Under the pieces are notes generated by a model. That model searched no databases. It was not told the DNA's origin and worked only from the letters and a program-made list of their open reading frames with translations. A DNA stretch of 64,000 nt from UBA5195 sp034432755. GTDB taxonomy: Bacteria; Chloroflexota; Anaerolineae; Anaerolineales; Villigracilaceae. The position numbers and the translations under genes are program-made. Shown piece after piece: positions 34,235-43,694 of this stretch. Positions within the stretch are counted from its first letter, which is position 1, and every line of letters starts with the position of its first letter. The stretch covers positions 1 to 64,000 of the forward strand of contig DAOUBQ010000056.1 in the NCBI GenBank assembly GCA_034432755.1, written 5' to 3'.

Positions 34235-35866
34235 ATGTCAGCCACGCAGAAAAGCGAACATGCGCAACACAAATATGCCACTTTTTCACTGTCCCGCGTT
34301 ATAGGTGATTTGCCTTCGCACCACTACGAAGTGGATGTTTCCACCGCTCTCGAAAAAGCCGTTACACGCCTGAAAAATGACCCTGATATACCAGGGGTGA
34401 TTTTACGCCAGAGCAAAACGTTCGCTGGGGCGCTATCGCGCTGGAAAATCTTTGAATGGCTGGGCCGGCCTTATGGGATTGAGCTGTATTTTCGGAAACC
34501 CATCCGCAAACTGGCCGAAGCAATTGGGCAAGACCATGAAATTTACCCCCACACCATGCCTATCCTCCAGGCAGTGCAACGCGCCTTGCAGCGCGCCCCA
34601 GAAATGCGCTACGAACCATTGGTGGTCATGCATGGAGAAAGGGATTTACGCCTGCTCGATATGGACGTGCTGCTCTTGGCACAATCTGAACAATTGACCA
34701 GCGCCAACGCCATCATCCAAAAACAAGCGGAAATCGGCAAAATTCTCTCCAGTTCACTTGAACTGCCCAAGGTACTTCACCTGATTTTGGAACAGATGGA
34801 AGGCGTTATTCCCTACGACCGGGCTTCAATTTTGCTCCATCACAATGGACGCCTGGAATTTGCTGCATCGAGGGGCTATGCACAACATGTTGATATGGAG
34901 CAGGCACGCGAATTGGCAAACCGTAACCCTGTGTTCACCAGGATTCTCTCCACGCGCCAGCCTGCCGCGATTGAGGATGTTTCTTCGTACACCGCCTGGC
35001 CGCACATTCCAGATACCACGCCTACCCGCTCTTGGCTGGGCCTGCCGCTGGTTCAAAATGATACCGTGCTGGGGATGCTATCCATCTCTCGACTGGCGGT
35101 TGCCCGGTTTCATCCAGACGAAGTAGAAGCGGCTTCAATTTTTTCCAGCCAGTCCGCTGCGGCACTGGGCAATGCGCGCCTGTTCGAGCAAATCCAGAAA
35201 GTTAACCAGCAACTCGAAGAACAACAAAAAAGCCTGCAAGAGACCGTTGATGAACTCAATCGCGCCAACCTGTCCCTGATGAGGCATAGCCGTCAGCTGG
35301 AAACCAGCCAACAAATCGGGCAGCAAATTACCAGCCTTTCGAGCCTGAGGGAACTCTTGCCGCAGGTCATCAATATCATCCGGGTGCAGTTCAATTACTC
35401 CCTGGTCAGCATTTGGATGATACACGAAAAAAGCCACTCCCTGACACTGGTAGCCTGCACCAACGCCTCGCTCCAGGGAATGACCATCTCGCTTTCGCAC
35501 ACCGGCCTGGCGGCGCGCGCCTGCCGAAGCGGAACACTCTTGTATGAAAACTTCATCAATAAACAGCCCGACTTCACCCCGACGCCCGGCATGAGAGCCG
35601 CTTTTTCTGAATTTGCGCTCCCCTTGAAATTCCACCATGAAGTGATGGGCGTTCTCGACATACAGAGCGAACGCATGCAAGCCTTTTGCGAGGAGGATGT
35701 TACCGTCCTGCAATCTACGACAAGCCAAATCGCCGTTGCAATTCGCAACGCGATGACTTATGACAAACTGGTGTATTTATCAGGGCCCCAAGGCCGCCAG
35801 AGTCAACCAGTCTCTTTCCCAAGTTTGGGCCAGGGATTTCAAACCCGCCCTGCTGACTCGCCCTGA
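34235..35866 (+). CDS. Dual-GAF sensor protein with CBS-like N-terminal module and no output domain
   Basis: A 543-residue cytoplasmic protein. Residues about 15-150 resemble the CBS-like input module that precedes signalling domains in Chloroflexota (VPGVILR-type strand, then FEWLGRPYGIELYFRKPI). GAF 1 spans about 165-310 (VIPYDRASILL and FSSQSAAALGNARLFEQI), followed by a coiled coil (about 312-365, QQLEEQQKSLQETVDELN). GAF 2 spans about 370-525 (EFALPLKFHHEVMGVLDIQSE and TSQIAVAIRNAM). There is no kinase, GGDEF, phosphatase or HTH domain, so it must signal through a partner or bind its ligand as a stand-alone regulator. GGAG about ten bases upstream supports the start. It is monocistronic. 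Confidence 0.82.
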   Translation: MSATQKSEHAQHKYATFSLSRVIGDLPSHHYEVDVSTALEKAVTRLKNDPDIPGVILRQSKTFAGALSRWKIFEWLGRPYGIELYFRKPIRKLAEAIGQDHEIYPHTMPILQAVQRALQRAPEMRYEPLVVMHGERDLRLLDMDVLLLAQSEQLTSANAIIQKQAEIGKILSSSLELPKVLHLILEQMEGVIPYDRASILLHHNGRLEFAASRGYAQHVDMEQARELANRNPVFTRILSTRQPAAIEDVSSYTAWPHIPDTTPTRSWLGLPLVQNDTVLGMLSISRLAVARFHPDEVEAASIFSSQSAAALGNARLFEQIQKVNQQLEEQQKSLQETVDELNRANLSLMRHSRQLETSQQIGQQITSLSSLRELLPQVINIIRVQFNYSLVSIWMIHEKSHSLTLVACTNASLQGMTISLSHTGLAARACRSGTLLYENFINKQPDFTPTPGMRAAFSEFALPLKFHHEVMGVLDIQSERMQAFCEEDVTVLQSTTSQIAVAIRNAMTYDKLVYLSGPQGRQSQPVSFPSLGQGFQTRPADSP

Positions 35867-35914
35867 AAGGAAATATCCAACCTGTTTGGCCTTAAGTTAT
35901 GAACGATGCTTTTC

Positions 35915-36658
35915 CTATTTCCACATTTCCCACCAGAAAGTAGAGGTGGCAAATGCCATGACCAGCCCCAAAGCGCGGCGTAGAACCAGACCATTGAAAC
36001 GGATTGCGCCCCAATAACTGCCCGCCAGCGCGCCCAATAACCCACAGGGAATGAGCGAAAGCGAGAAAGTATCTAAAACCAGCGCGCTGCCTGCAAATCG
36101 CCCGACCAGCCCACTAAGCGAATTCAAAAAGATGAAAGCCGCGGCCACTGCGGAGGCCTGTTTCCCGGTTCCCCAGCGAGAGAAGAGAATCACAGGGGAA
36201 AGGAAAATCCCACCGCCGATGCCCACCATGCCAGAGAGCAGACCAATACCCAACCCAGTCAGCAGCGCCCAGCCCAACGGGAGCGGACGAAGCGGATGGT
36301 CATCATCGCCTTTGCGGCTGAAGAACAACAGGCGCACAGCAACGTAAGTGAGAACAGCATAAAGCAAAACTGAGTACGTTTTATCATCAATCTTGACCCA
36401 CCCCCCCACGAAGGCCGCCGGTACAGAGGTCATCAGGAACGGAAAAAGCAAATCGCGCCGCAGATGACCAGCCTGATAGAATGAAGAAAAAGAGATTGCC
36501 GAAACCAACACGTTGAGAACCAGCGCCGTGCTTGCCATGACCTGTGGCGGAACGCCGAAAAACGTCATCACTGCCAGGTAACCCGTTGCGCCGCCAAAGC
36601 CCACGCTAGCGTAGAGAAATGCTATCAACGGAACGGCAAAATAGAGCAACCAGGTCAT
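35915..36658 (-). CDS. TauE/SafE family sulfite/anion exporter
   Basis: Membrane permease of 247 residues with about eight helices. SVGFGGATGYLAVMTFFGVPP near the N-terminus and LSGMVGIGGGIFLSPVIL in the second half are the two inverted-repeat signature blocks of the family. Substrates include sulfite, sulfoacetate and other sulfur anions, and none is assignable here. The ATG at 36658 lies five bases after the stop of the upstream MBL gene; an overlapping GTG at 36667 is an alternative start. It is the last gene of the long minus-strand cluster. Confidence 0.85.
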   Translation of the reverse strand: MTWLLYFAVPLIAFLYASVGFGGATGYLAVMTFFGVPPQVMASTALVLNVLVSAISFSSFYQAGHLRRDLLFPFLMTSVPAAFVGGWVKIDDKTYSVLLYAVLTYVAVRLLFFSRKGDDDHPLRPLPLGWALLTGLGIGLLSGMVGIGGGIFLSPVILFSRWGTGKQASAVAAAFIFLNSLSGLVGRFAGSALVLDTFSLSLIPCGLLGALAGSYWGAIRFNGLVLRRALGLVMAFATSTFWWEMWK

Positions 36659-36663
36659 CGTCC

Positions 36664-37431
36664 TCACTCTGCAGTGCTAAACTGTATCCGCATCATATCC
36701 TCAGCCAGCGTGACCGGGCCAAAAAAGGTCTGACGGGCTTCTTGAACCAGGTCGGTTTGCAAGAACCGGCCAGTGGGGTGATGAACCAGGTACAAAGCCT
36801 TCGCCCCGGCTTCGGCAGCCACCTCGCCGGCCTGGGCGGCGGTGGTATGCCCCCTGAACGGGCCGCTCGATTCGTGCAGCAAAGCATCTACCCCCTGCGC
36901 CAGGCGGATGACTGATGGGCAAGGTTCGGTATCGCAAGAATAGGCCACTGACTTTTTTTCGTGCGTGAACTCGAATCGCAGGCCAATGTTGGGCAAGAGA
37001 TGTTCAACCGGGGAAGAAAAAATCCGCAGTTCGGGCCTTTCCAGAAAAAGGCTCATTTCCTGTTCTAAGACACGGTGAAATTCGACCGGGAAGAAGTTCG
37101 GCCACTCTTCCCATCCAAAAAGTGCCATCATTTGTTCAGCGCGGTCGAGGGTATAAGGAAGGCCATGAATGACGAGCGGCGCTTTGCGCCCCATCAGCCA
37201 CATATCCATCAGGAACAGCGGCAGGCCGCCAACGTGGTCGGGGTGGAAATGGGTCAAGATAAGGTCTGAAACAGCGTCAAAGTCCAGCCCGGCGCGTTCC
37301 AGCCGCACGAGCGGGTTGGAGCCGCAATCAACCAACGTAATCTGCTGCCCGGCGCAAATCGCAAGGTGGGTATTTTCTGACTCTGGCGTGGAGACGGCAT
37401 TCGACGCGCCGAGGATAACCAGTTCGATCAT
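36664..37431 (-). CDS. MBL-fold metal-dependent hydrolase (RNase Z-like)
   Basis: A 255-residue metallo-beta-lactamase-fold protein. THFHPDHVGGLPLF (about residues 59-72) is the H-x-H-x-D-H metal motif, CDTEPC near residue 170 supplies the bridging Asp, and ALYLVHHPTGRF gives the final His. The LGASNAVSTPESENTHLAI start resembles the arylsulfatase/RNase Z-like branch of the family. The substrate is unknown. It lies 22 bases after the ABC-2/SpoIIM gene and just before the TauE/SafE gene. Confidence 0.85.
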   Translation of the reverse strand: MIELVILGASNAVSTPESENTHLAICAGQQITLVDCGSNPLVRLERAGLDFDAVSDLILTHFHPDHVGGLPLFLMDMWLMGRKAPLVIHGLPYTLDRAEQMMALFGWEEWPNFFPVEFHRVLEQEMSLFLERPELRIFSSPVEHLLPNIGLRFEFTHEKKSVAYSCDTEPCPSVIRLAQGVDALLHESSGPFRGHTTAAQAGEVAAEAGAKALYLVHHPTGRFLQTDLVQEARQTFFGPVTLAEDMMRIQFSTAE

Positions 37432-37453
37432 ATTTCGACAGGCTCAACAACCA

Positions 37454-38998
37454 TCAGGGTTGCAAATTGATGATACGTCCCAACACGGCCTCCAAAATGC
37501 GCGGCGTCAGGTTGGCTTCAATCAATCCTGCCAGCAGCAGGAGCGGAACGCAGACCGCCAAAAAGACTTTGAAGACGTCTGCCAGGGTGAAAATCATGGT
37601 CTCGCCAATTGATTTGCCCTCCAGCGGAGTCACCAGGCGCACGCCCAGGTAAAGCACAGATGAAGCCGCCAAAATAACCGAAGGCAGTTCCAATATGCCG
37701 TGTGGCAGGATGCCCGCCACAAAGACCAGCGATGGAGAAAGCCCAATCAGTTTGGTAACTGCCAACACCCCGCCCACCAGCGAGAAATTCCCCAGGAACA
37801 GGAGCAGCCCCAAAACGCCAAAGGAGAAAAACCCTGCCGCAATCATCAACAACTCCGCGCGGACGTTGTGCCAGAACAAGGTTGCAGAAGAATACCCGAT
37901 ACCACCTTCATCAATCAGTATGGCGCGAACGGCGCGCATGGCCTCCCTCACCGTTTCCTCAGGCAAAGCAGTTGTGGTGGGAAGGTTGGCATCAACGTAC
38001 CAGTAGGCCAGCATCAGGCCCAACACCCCCATCCCAAGAGTCAGCCAGATGGCGGCGCGCATCTCCCGCAAGGCTCCCACGACTTGCAGGCGATACCAGC
38101 GCAAAAATCTGGCTAGGTCAAGCCACAGAGCAGCGCGCAGCGAGAGCGGTTCAACCTGCTCGCTGCGCGAACGCTTCGAAGCGGAACGCAGGTAACGGGT
38201 GAGCGCGGCAGGCTCGTCGGAGCCGGTAAAGGCGCGGCGAAACGTCGCCCAAACCCACGCCAAATTGAGCATGTCAATTTCACGCCCCAGCAGGTTTTCA
38301 CGCTTGAAATGCACCAACCCCAGCCGAATCAGGAGCGCGCTCAAAATGGAAACGCCCAATACCGCCCACCATAGCACATCGTTCGTTCCCCAAAACATCA
38401 GGGCGCTTTCGCCCTGGATGAGGAGCGCCACCGGAATGACGATGAACGAGGCCAGCAGGTTGGCGGCGCGCACCGAGGTGGACTGGGTGGAGATGACAAT
38501 GGCCGCGCTGACCATCAAGACCGTCTGGACCACCGTCAGCGAAAGCGTTTGGGCAATGAAATTCCAGGCCGGCCATTTGATGCCCTGCCACCACAGGCCA
38601 AACATGTAAATCGAAATCCCGATGTAACTGACGATGAGCGGCACAATCGTCCCGGCCAGCAGTTTGCCGATGTATAAATGCCAGTCTTCAAGCGGGCTGG
38701 AAAGCAGCGGCTCAATCGTGCCGCGCTCTTTTTCGCCCACAAAGGCTTCCAGCGCCACCACCAGCGAAACTGTGACGGGGAAGAAGCCCACCACCAGAAT
38801 CAGGAACGGCAGCAAGCGTTCGGCAATCAGGTCAGCGCCGAACTGGTTGACGTAGTTGATGGTATAGCGGGCAGCCACGTTCATCAAGTATGGGAAAAAC
38901 AGGGTCAGGATAATCATTGGCAACAGGATGCGCCAGTCGCGCATCTGGTCAATGAGTTCGCGCTTTGCCACCAGCCAGGCCAAGTCAAAACGTTTCAT
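37454..38998 (-). CDS. ABC-2-type permease fused to a SpoIIM-family domain
   Basis: A 514-residue membrane protein with two modules. Residues about 1-245 are an ABC-2-type exporter permease, with EAFVGEKERGTIEPLLSSPL as the conserved cytoplasmic loop. Residues about 300-514 form a stage II sporulation protein M (DUF95) domain with RAELLMIAAGFFSFGVLGLL, GILPHGILELPSVILAA and ending ILEAVLG. SpoIIM proteins are normally separate. Here the fusion, with its own ATPase encoded by the overlapping upstream gene (ATGA), suggests a complete exporter in two polypeptides. There is no other evidence of sporulation genes in the window. Confidence 0.85.
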   Translation of the reverse strand: MKRFDLAWLVAKRELIDQMRDWRILLPMIILTLFFPYLMNVAARYTINYVNQFGADLIAERLLPFLILVVGFFPVTVSLVVALEAFVGEKERGTIEPLLSSPLEDWHLYIGKLLAGTIVPLIVSYIGISIYMFGLWWQGIKWPAWNFIAQTLSLTVVQTVLMVSAAIVISTQSTSVRAANLLASFIVIPVALLIQGESALMFWGTNDVLWWAVLGVSILSALLIRLGLVHFKRENLLGREIDMLNLAWVWATFRRAFTGSDEPAALTRYLRSASKRSRSEQVEPLSLRAALWLDLARFLRWYRLQVVGALREMRAAIWLTLGMGVLGLMLAYWYVDANLPTTTALPEETVREAMRAVRAILIDEGGIGYSSATLFWHNVRAELLMIAAGFFSFGVLGLLLFLGNFSLVGGVLAVTKLIGLSPSLVFVAGILPHGILELPSVILAASSVLYLGVRLVTPLEGKSIGETMIFTLADVFKVFLAVCVPLLLLAGLIEANLTPRILEAVLGRIINLQP

Positions 38999-39924
38999 TG
39001 CACCCCCTTCCCCAATTGCGCCATCGTCTTGAGATAAAGCATTTCCAGCGTGCGCGGCGTTTCTTTCACCGAAACCACCTGCAAATTTTTTTCGATTAAT
39101 TGCCGGATGATGAACGGATTCGCTGCCCCAGGATTCTCCACCTGATAACGGATTTCCCCCTCCCCGGCATGGAGCAGGCGCGCTCCATCGGGCCAGCGGA
39201 ACTCCTCGGGCCGCCAGCCCCCTGAAAATTTGACCTCGTACTCGGCTGGGCCGAGCAACTGACGGCGCAATTCGTCCAGCGTTCCTTGAATGAGAATGCG
39301 CCCCTTGTAGATAATTGCAATCTGGTCGGCGAGCATTTCGGCTTCGGCCAGGTTGTGGGTGCAGATGATGATGCTGCGCTGCGAGGAGCGCAAGCGGGCA
39401 ATTTCATGCCGCACCAGTTGGGCGCTTTCTGGGTCCATGGCCGAGGTCGGCTCATCAAGCAGCAACACCGGCGGCTCGTGGATGAGCGCGCGCGCCAGGG
39501 CCAGTTTCTGGCGCATCCCTTTGGAATACTCGCCAGAGCGGCGGTGAGCGGCCTGGGCTAGCCCAAAATATTCCAGCAATTGGTCGGCGCGCTGCTTGCG
39601 GCGGGTTGCAGGCAGGTCATAGACCTGCCCAAAGAAATCGAGGTACTCGTGGGCGGTCATGCGGCCATACAAACCGTGCATTTCAGTCAATACCCCCACC
39701 GAGGCGCGCACCTCGCTGGGATGCCGTACCACGTCGAAGCCAGCCACCCTGGCCCAGCCACGAGTTGGCGTCAGCACCGAGGTCAACATGCGGACGGTGG
39801 TGGTTTTTCCCGCGCCGTTTTGTCCCAACAAAGCCAGCACCTGGCCGGGGCGGACGGCGAGCGTCACCCCTTCCACTGCCTTGAAATGGTCAAAATGTTT
39901 GGTCAGGTCTTCAGATTCAATCAT
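38995..39924 (-). CDS. ABC transporter ATP-binding protein
   Basis: Cytoplasmic ATPase of 309 residues, partner of the ABC-2/SpoIIM permease. Walker A is GQNGAGKTT (about residues 34-42), the signature SGEYSKGMRQK is slightly unusual (YSKGM in place of LSGG), and Walker B is VLLLDEPTSAMD with the H-loop THNL. The C-terminal 80 residues form an accessory domain as in NatA/CcmA-type exporters. It overlaps lgt upstream by eight bases and the permease downstream by four. Confidence 0.9.
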   Translation of the reverse strand: MIESEDLTKHFDHFKAVEGVTLAVRPGQVLALLGQNGAGKTTTVRMLTSVLTPTRGWARVAGFDVVRHPSEVRASVGVLTEMHGLYGRMTAHEYLDFFGQVYDLPATRRKQRADQLLEYFGLAQAAHRRSGEYSKGMRQKLALARALIHEPPVLLLDEPTSAMDPESAQLVRHEIARLRSSQRSIIICTHNLAEAEMLADQIAIIYKGRILIQGTLDELRRQLLGPAEYEVKFSGGWRPEEFRWPDGARLLHAGEGEIRYQVENPGAANPFIIRQLIEKNLQVVSVKETPRTLEMLYLKTMAQLGKGVQ

Positions 39925-40768
39925 CGGATTTTAGATTGACGGTTTTTGATTGGCGGTTTGCAAACTTGTGCCGCCAGAGCAGGGCAGCCGCCGCGCAGAG
40001 CATCACAACCAGCATGAAGGTCTGGTTGGCGTTGACCCCGGCAATTTGGGAGGAATCGAGGCGCAGGAATTCGAGCAGGAAGCGCCCCAGCGGGTAAACA
40101 ACGAGATAGACCAGAAAGACATCGCCGGTTTTCAGCCTGTTGGCCAAGCGCCGCCCCAGCCACAAGAGCAGGAACAGGTTGCCCAGGTTCCAGAGCGACT
40201 CGTATAAGAAGAGCGGATGATAATACTCCACATCTAAAAAGCCAGGCAGGCGGTGCTGCGGGTCAATGAAGAGTTTCCAGGGCAGGTTGGTGGGCGCGCC
40301 GTAGAGTTCCTGGTTAAAGAAGTTTCCCCAGCGCCCAATGGCCTGCCCCAATGCGAGGGATGGCGCGGCGATATCTGCCCATTCGGCAAAATTCAACTTG
40401 CGCTTGCGGGTAAACCAATAAAGCGCAATTGCGCCGCCAATCACGGCGCCGGGGATGCCCAACCCACCCCTGCGCAGGTTAATCAGGTCAAAAGGATGGG
40501 TCAGGTAGTACATCGTGTCAATGCCCTGCGCCACCAACGAGGGCGAGGGGGTAAAGACGTGCCACAGGCGCGCCCCAACGATGCCACCTAACACCAGCCA
40601 GAGGAGTAAATCCCAAACAACTTCGGAGTGATGGCCGCGCCGGGCGGCTTCACGCGAGGCCAGCCAGCCGCCGGCCAGCGCGCCAGCCATGATAATCACG
40701 CCGTAATAATACAGGACAAATTCAAAGCCAAATAAAAAGAGATGAATGCCTTCGAACTCGAAACTCAT
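39917..40768 (-). CDS. lgt: Prolipoprotein diacylglyceryl transferase
   Basis: Inner-membrane enzyme attaching diacylglycerol to the lipobox Cys of prolipoproteins such as the Bmp lipoprotein at 5 kb. The 283-residue product from the ATG at 40768 has seven hydrophobic segments. The signature GRWGNFFNQELYG is complete, with GGVIGGAIALYWFTRK and the phosphatidylglycerol-contacting Arg region before it. AGGGGG upstream of 40768 fixes the start; the frame to 40870 would overlap the upstream gene. It sits between a phospholipid-synthesis gene and an ABC ATPase gene. Confidence 0.94.
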   Translation of the reverse strand: MSFEFEGIHLFLFGFEFVLYYYGVIIMAGALAGGWLASREAARRGHHSEVVWDLLLWLVLGGIVGARLWHVFTPSPSLVAQGIDTMYYLTHPFDLINLRRGGLGIPGAVIGGAIALYWFTRKRKLNFAEWADIAAPSLALGQAIGRWGNFFNQELYGAPTNLPWKLFIDPQHRLPGFLDVEYYHPLFLYESLWNLGNLFLLLWLGRRLANRLKTGDVFLVYLVVYPLGRFLLEFLRLDSSQIAGVNANQTFMLVVMLCAAAALLWRHKFANRQSKTVNLKSDD

Positions 40769-40781
40769 CTTTTCTGCCCCC

Positions 40782-41399
40782 TTACCGGCTGCGACGCGCC
40801 TGGTTACGCACTTTCCAAATCCGCTGAAGGGCGGTGACGTTTGCCAGCACGGCCACAATCCAGACCGCAATCACCGGCTGGTTCAGCACCAGAAGCGGAG
40901 CAATGACAAGGTAACGCTCCAGGCGAGTCAAGACGCCGGTGTTGGCATCAAATTTAAGCGAATCGGCGCGTGCTTTAACGTAAGATACCAGCACTGAGCC
41001 GGCGGCGGCAACATAAACCGCTACGGACGAAAGGTGGTCATTAATTTGCAAGAAATGATATAAGAGGCCGCCCAGGATAAACAATTCAGAATAGCGGTCT
41101 GTGACCGAATCGACAAATGCGCCAAATTCGCTGGCCTCGCCGCGCAGGCGCGCCATTGTGCCATCGAGCGCGTCGAACGGCGTGCATATCAAGACAAACA
41201 CGCCACCCAGCACCATATTCCCCTGCGCCAGGAACCAGGCCCCGGCCATGTTACCAAGCAACCCCAGCATCGTCATCATGTTAGGGGTCACGCCCAGCCG
41301 GTTCAAAAAACCGCCGATTGGGTCTAGAATGCCTTTGAACAGACCGCGCATAACATCGGTGAATGTTTTCGGCTTGGCAGTTTGTGCAATTTTTTCCAT
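40782..41399 (-). CDS. CDP-alcohol phosphatidyltransferase
   Basis: Membrane enzyme of 205 residues that condenses CDP-diacylglycerol with an alcohol phosphate. The metal-binding motif D-x2-D-G-x2-A-R-x8-G-x3-D-x3-D is complete (DALDGTMAR, then EFGAFVDSVTDR). The length and the segment LGVTPNMMT resemble phosphatidylinositol-phosphate synthases and archaetidyl-type enzymes as much as PgsA, so the acceptor (glycerol-3-phosphate or inositol-phosphate) is uncertain. It is 14 bases upstream of lgt, suggesting a lipid-metabolism subcluster. Confidence 0.88.
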   Translation of the reverse strand: MEKIAQTAKPKTFTDVMRGLFKGILDPIGGFLNRLGVTPNMMTMLGLLGNMAGAWFLAQGNMVLGGVFVLICTPFDALDGTMARLRGEASEFGAFVDSVTDRYSELFILGGLLYHFLQINDHLSSVAVYVAAAGSVLVSYVKARADSLKFDANTGVLTRLERYLVIAPLLVLNQPVIAVWIVAVLANVTALQRIWKVRNQARRSR

Positions 41400-41469
41400 G
41401 AAAAAAAATGTTCCTTTCCCTAAATTCTAACCCCGCCAGTTAAGTGCGAGATTACAAACGGACGACAAC

Positions 41470-43689
41470 TTATTCATCATCATCGCCCTCACCCCGTTCC
41501 ATCAGCACATCCCGCTCGCGTCCGCCGCCCTGCGAGGGGCCAACCACGCCCATCTCTTCCAACTGGTCGAGCAGGCGCGCGGCACGCGGATAGCCAATTT
41601 TCAGGCGGCGCTGCAACAGGGAAGCGCTGGCGCGTTGGGTGGAGCGCACAACTTGAATGGCTTGCTCTAGCAGAGCATCTTCGCCATCTTCGGGTTCGGT
41701 GAGCAAGGTTTCCCAGGGCGGGGTATCGGTCTTAACAGGCGACATTTTCTGCCAGAAGGCAATCATCCGTTCGATTTCCTGGTCAGTGACAATGGCGCCC
41801 TGCGCCCGGACGGGATTGCCCACTTCGGGATTGAGGAACAGCAGATCGCCGCGCCCAAGCAGGGATTCGGCGCCAGGAGTATCAAGGATAACGCGGCTAT
41901 CCATGCCGGATGCCACTGAAAAGGCCAGCCGGGCCGGGAAGTTTGCTTTAATCAAACCAGTCACCACATCGGTACTGGGGCGCTGGGTGGCAACAACCAG
42001 GTGAATGCCCGTGGCGCGCGCCATCTGCGCCAAGCGAACGAGATTGTGTTCGGTCTGGTCGGGAGCCGACATCATCAGGTCGGCCAGTTCATCAATGATG
42101 GCGACGATGCGCGGGATGGGGCTTTTGGCTTTGCGGTTGTAGGCGGCAATATCGCGGGCATGAACGCCTTCCAATAGGCGGTAGCGGTGTTCCATCTCAA
42201 CCACCAGCCAGCGCAAAACGCCCAAAATGCGCTGCACGTCGGTTTCCACTTTGCCCAGCAAATGCGGCAGGCCGTTAAAACGAATCAACTCAACCATTTT
42301 GGCGTCAATCATCACCAGGCGCAGGTCTTCGGGGGCATTGTTCATCGCCAGGCAAGTGGCAATCGAGGCAATCGCCACCGATTTACCGGAACCGGTCTGC
42401 CCGGCCACCAGCATGTGCGGCATCCGCGCCAGGTCGGCCACGAGCGGCTGGCCGGAGACGTCGCGCCCCAGCGCTATCGCCAGCGACGCGCCGGTTTTGT
42501 TGAAGGTGTCACTCTCCAAGATGGGGCGCAGGCGGACAATGCTGGAGCGCTGATTCGGCACTTCGATGCCAACGTAGGCCCGCCCCGGAACCGGGGCTTC
42601 GATGCGCAAGCGTTCAGCGGAAAGCGCCAGAGCCAGGTCTTTTTCCAGGGCGGCAATCTGCGCCACCCGGACTTTCATGAGCTGCGCTTCTTCTTCACTC
42701 GACGCGCCCGGTTTTTTAATAAATCCCGGCTGGACGGCGAATTGCGTAACGGTCGGGCCAATGCGGAATCCCGTCACTTTGGCGGGGATGCCAAACTCGG
42801 AGAGCGTTTTCTCGATGAGCCCGGCGGTCTGATTGATGTGACGCTCGTCGGGACGAGCGGCCTGCTCGCCAAAGAGCAGGTTGAGGGGCGGCAATCGCTC
42901 GCCGCGCGACAGGGGCGCGGCAGGTTTTTCATCGTGCTTTTCGGGGATTTTAAAGTTCTTACGAAACTCAGGTGGAAGAGGGGCCTGCTTTTTGGACGGC
43001 GAAACAGGCGTCGGCTGGGCTGGCTGCGGTTCCACCACCGAGTGAATCACCTCACCAGGGATGGACTGGAAGTCATCAGGAGGGGTCTCCCCAGCAATCT
43101 CCCACAAACGTTTTTCGAGTTTGGGCAGCAGGTTGAAGCCAAAGAACGAGGAGACAAGCAAGGCAAGGAGGACCAGCGGGGCGCGCAGGAAAGTATTGCC
43201 AAAGAGGTTGTTCAGAGCGATGCCTACGAATTCCGCCAGCGCCCAGCCGATGTAGCCGCCATCTTCGCCCCTGGCGGCGCGCTCTATAGAAACGCCGCCC
43301 AGAATGGCGAACAGGGCCAGGGTGCTAAAGGCGGCAATTTCGAGCGCAATGACTCGCCCCCAGCGAATGCGTACATCACCTTCCACCCGCTTGCGCAACA
43401 GGGATAAGCCGGCAATTCCCGAGGCAACCACAACAAAGGCGCTGCCCCACCCCAGCCACTTCCAAAGAACATTCGCCCAGGCAGTGAGCAGCAGGCCACC
43501 GGTTAAATCAATCAACGACAACAGCGTCATCAGCGAAAAAGCAAGCAGGATGACGCCCGCCGCGTCGAAGGCGAAACGGCCAAAGTGAGAGTGCGCGCGT
43601 TCCAGCCAGTCGAACCAATCGGCGGGGGGCGGCTGTTCGGCGGGATACTGGTCCTGAGCGTGGTCAAAGGAAACGGGCTGGCGTGACAT
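41470..43689 (-). CDS. ftsK: DNA translocase FtsK/SpoIIIE
   Basis: Septum-associated DNA pump for chromosome segregation. The 739-residue product has four N-terminal membrane helices (about residues 35-185), a short proline-rich linker, and the alpha/beta motor with Walker A GQTGSGKSV and Walker B IVAIIDELADLMM. The C-terminal winged-helix gamma domain (about 660-725, SASLLQRRLKIGYPRAARLLDQLE) recognises polarity sequences. The gene is followed by membrane-lipid genes and preceded five bases away by the S1-domain gene. Confidence 0.95.
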   Translation of the reverse strand: MSRQPVSFDHAQDQYPAEQPPPADWFDWLERAHSHFGRFAFDAAGVILLAFSLMTLLSLIDLTGGLLLTAWANVLWKWLGWGSAFVVVASGIAGLSLLRKRVEGDVRIRWGRVIALEIAAFSTLALFAILGGVSIERAARGEDGGYIGWALAEFVGIALNNLFGNTFLRAPLVLLALLVSSFFGFNLLPKLEKRLWEIAGETPPDDFQSIPGEVIHSVVEPQPAQPTPVSPSKKQAPLPPEFRKNFKIPEKHDEKPAAPLSRGERLPPLNLLFGEQAARPDERHINQTAGLIEKTLSEFGIPAKVTGFRIGPTVTQFAVQPGFIKKPGASSEEEAQLMKVRVAQIAALEKDLALALSAERLRIEAPVPGRAYVGIEVPNQRSSIVRLRPILESDTFNKTGASLAIALGRDVSGQPLVADLARMPHMLVAGQTGSGKSVAIASIATCLAMNNAPEDLRLVMIDAKMVELIRFNGLPHLLGKVETDVQRILGVLRWLVVEMEHRYRLLEGVHARDIAAYNRKAKSPIPRIVAIIDELADLMMSAPDQTEHNLVRLAQMARATGIHLVVATQRPSTDVVTGLIKANFPARLAFSVASGMDSRVILDTPGAESLLGRGDLLFLNPEVGNPVRAQGAIVTDQEIERMIAFWQKMSPVKTDTPPWETLLTEPEDGEDALLEQAIQVVRSTQRASASLLQRRLKIGYPRAARLLDQLEEMGVVGPSQGGGRERDVLMERGEGDDDE

Positions 43690-43694
43690 CCGGT

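Noticed and set aside
42187..43407. 406-codon plus-strand frame opposite ftsK
   Set aside because: FtsK motor motifs identify the minus strand as coding; the other frame is a shadow.
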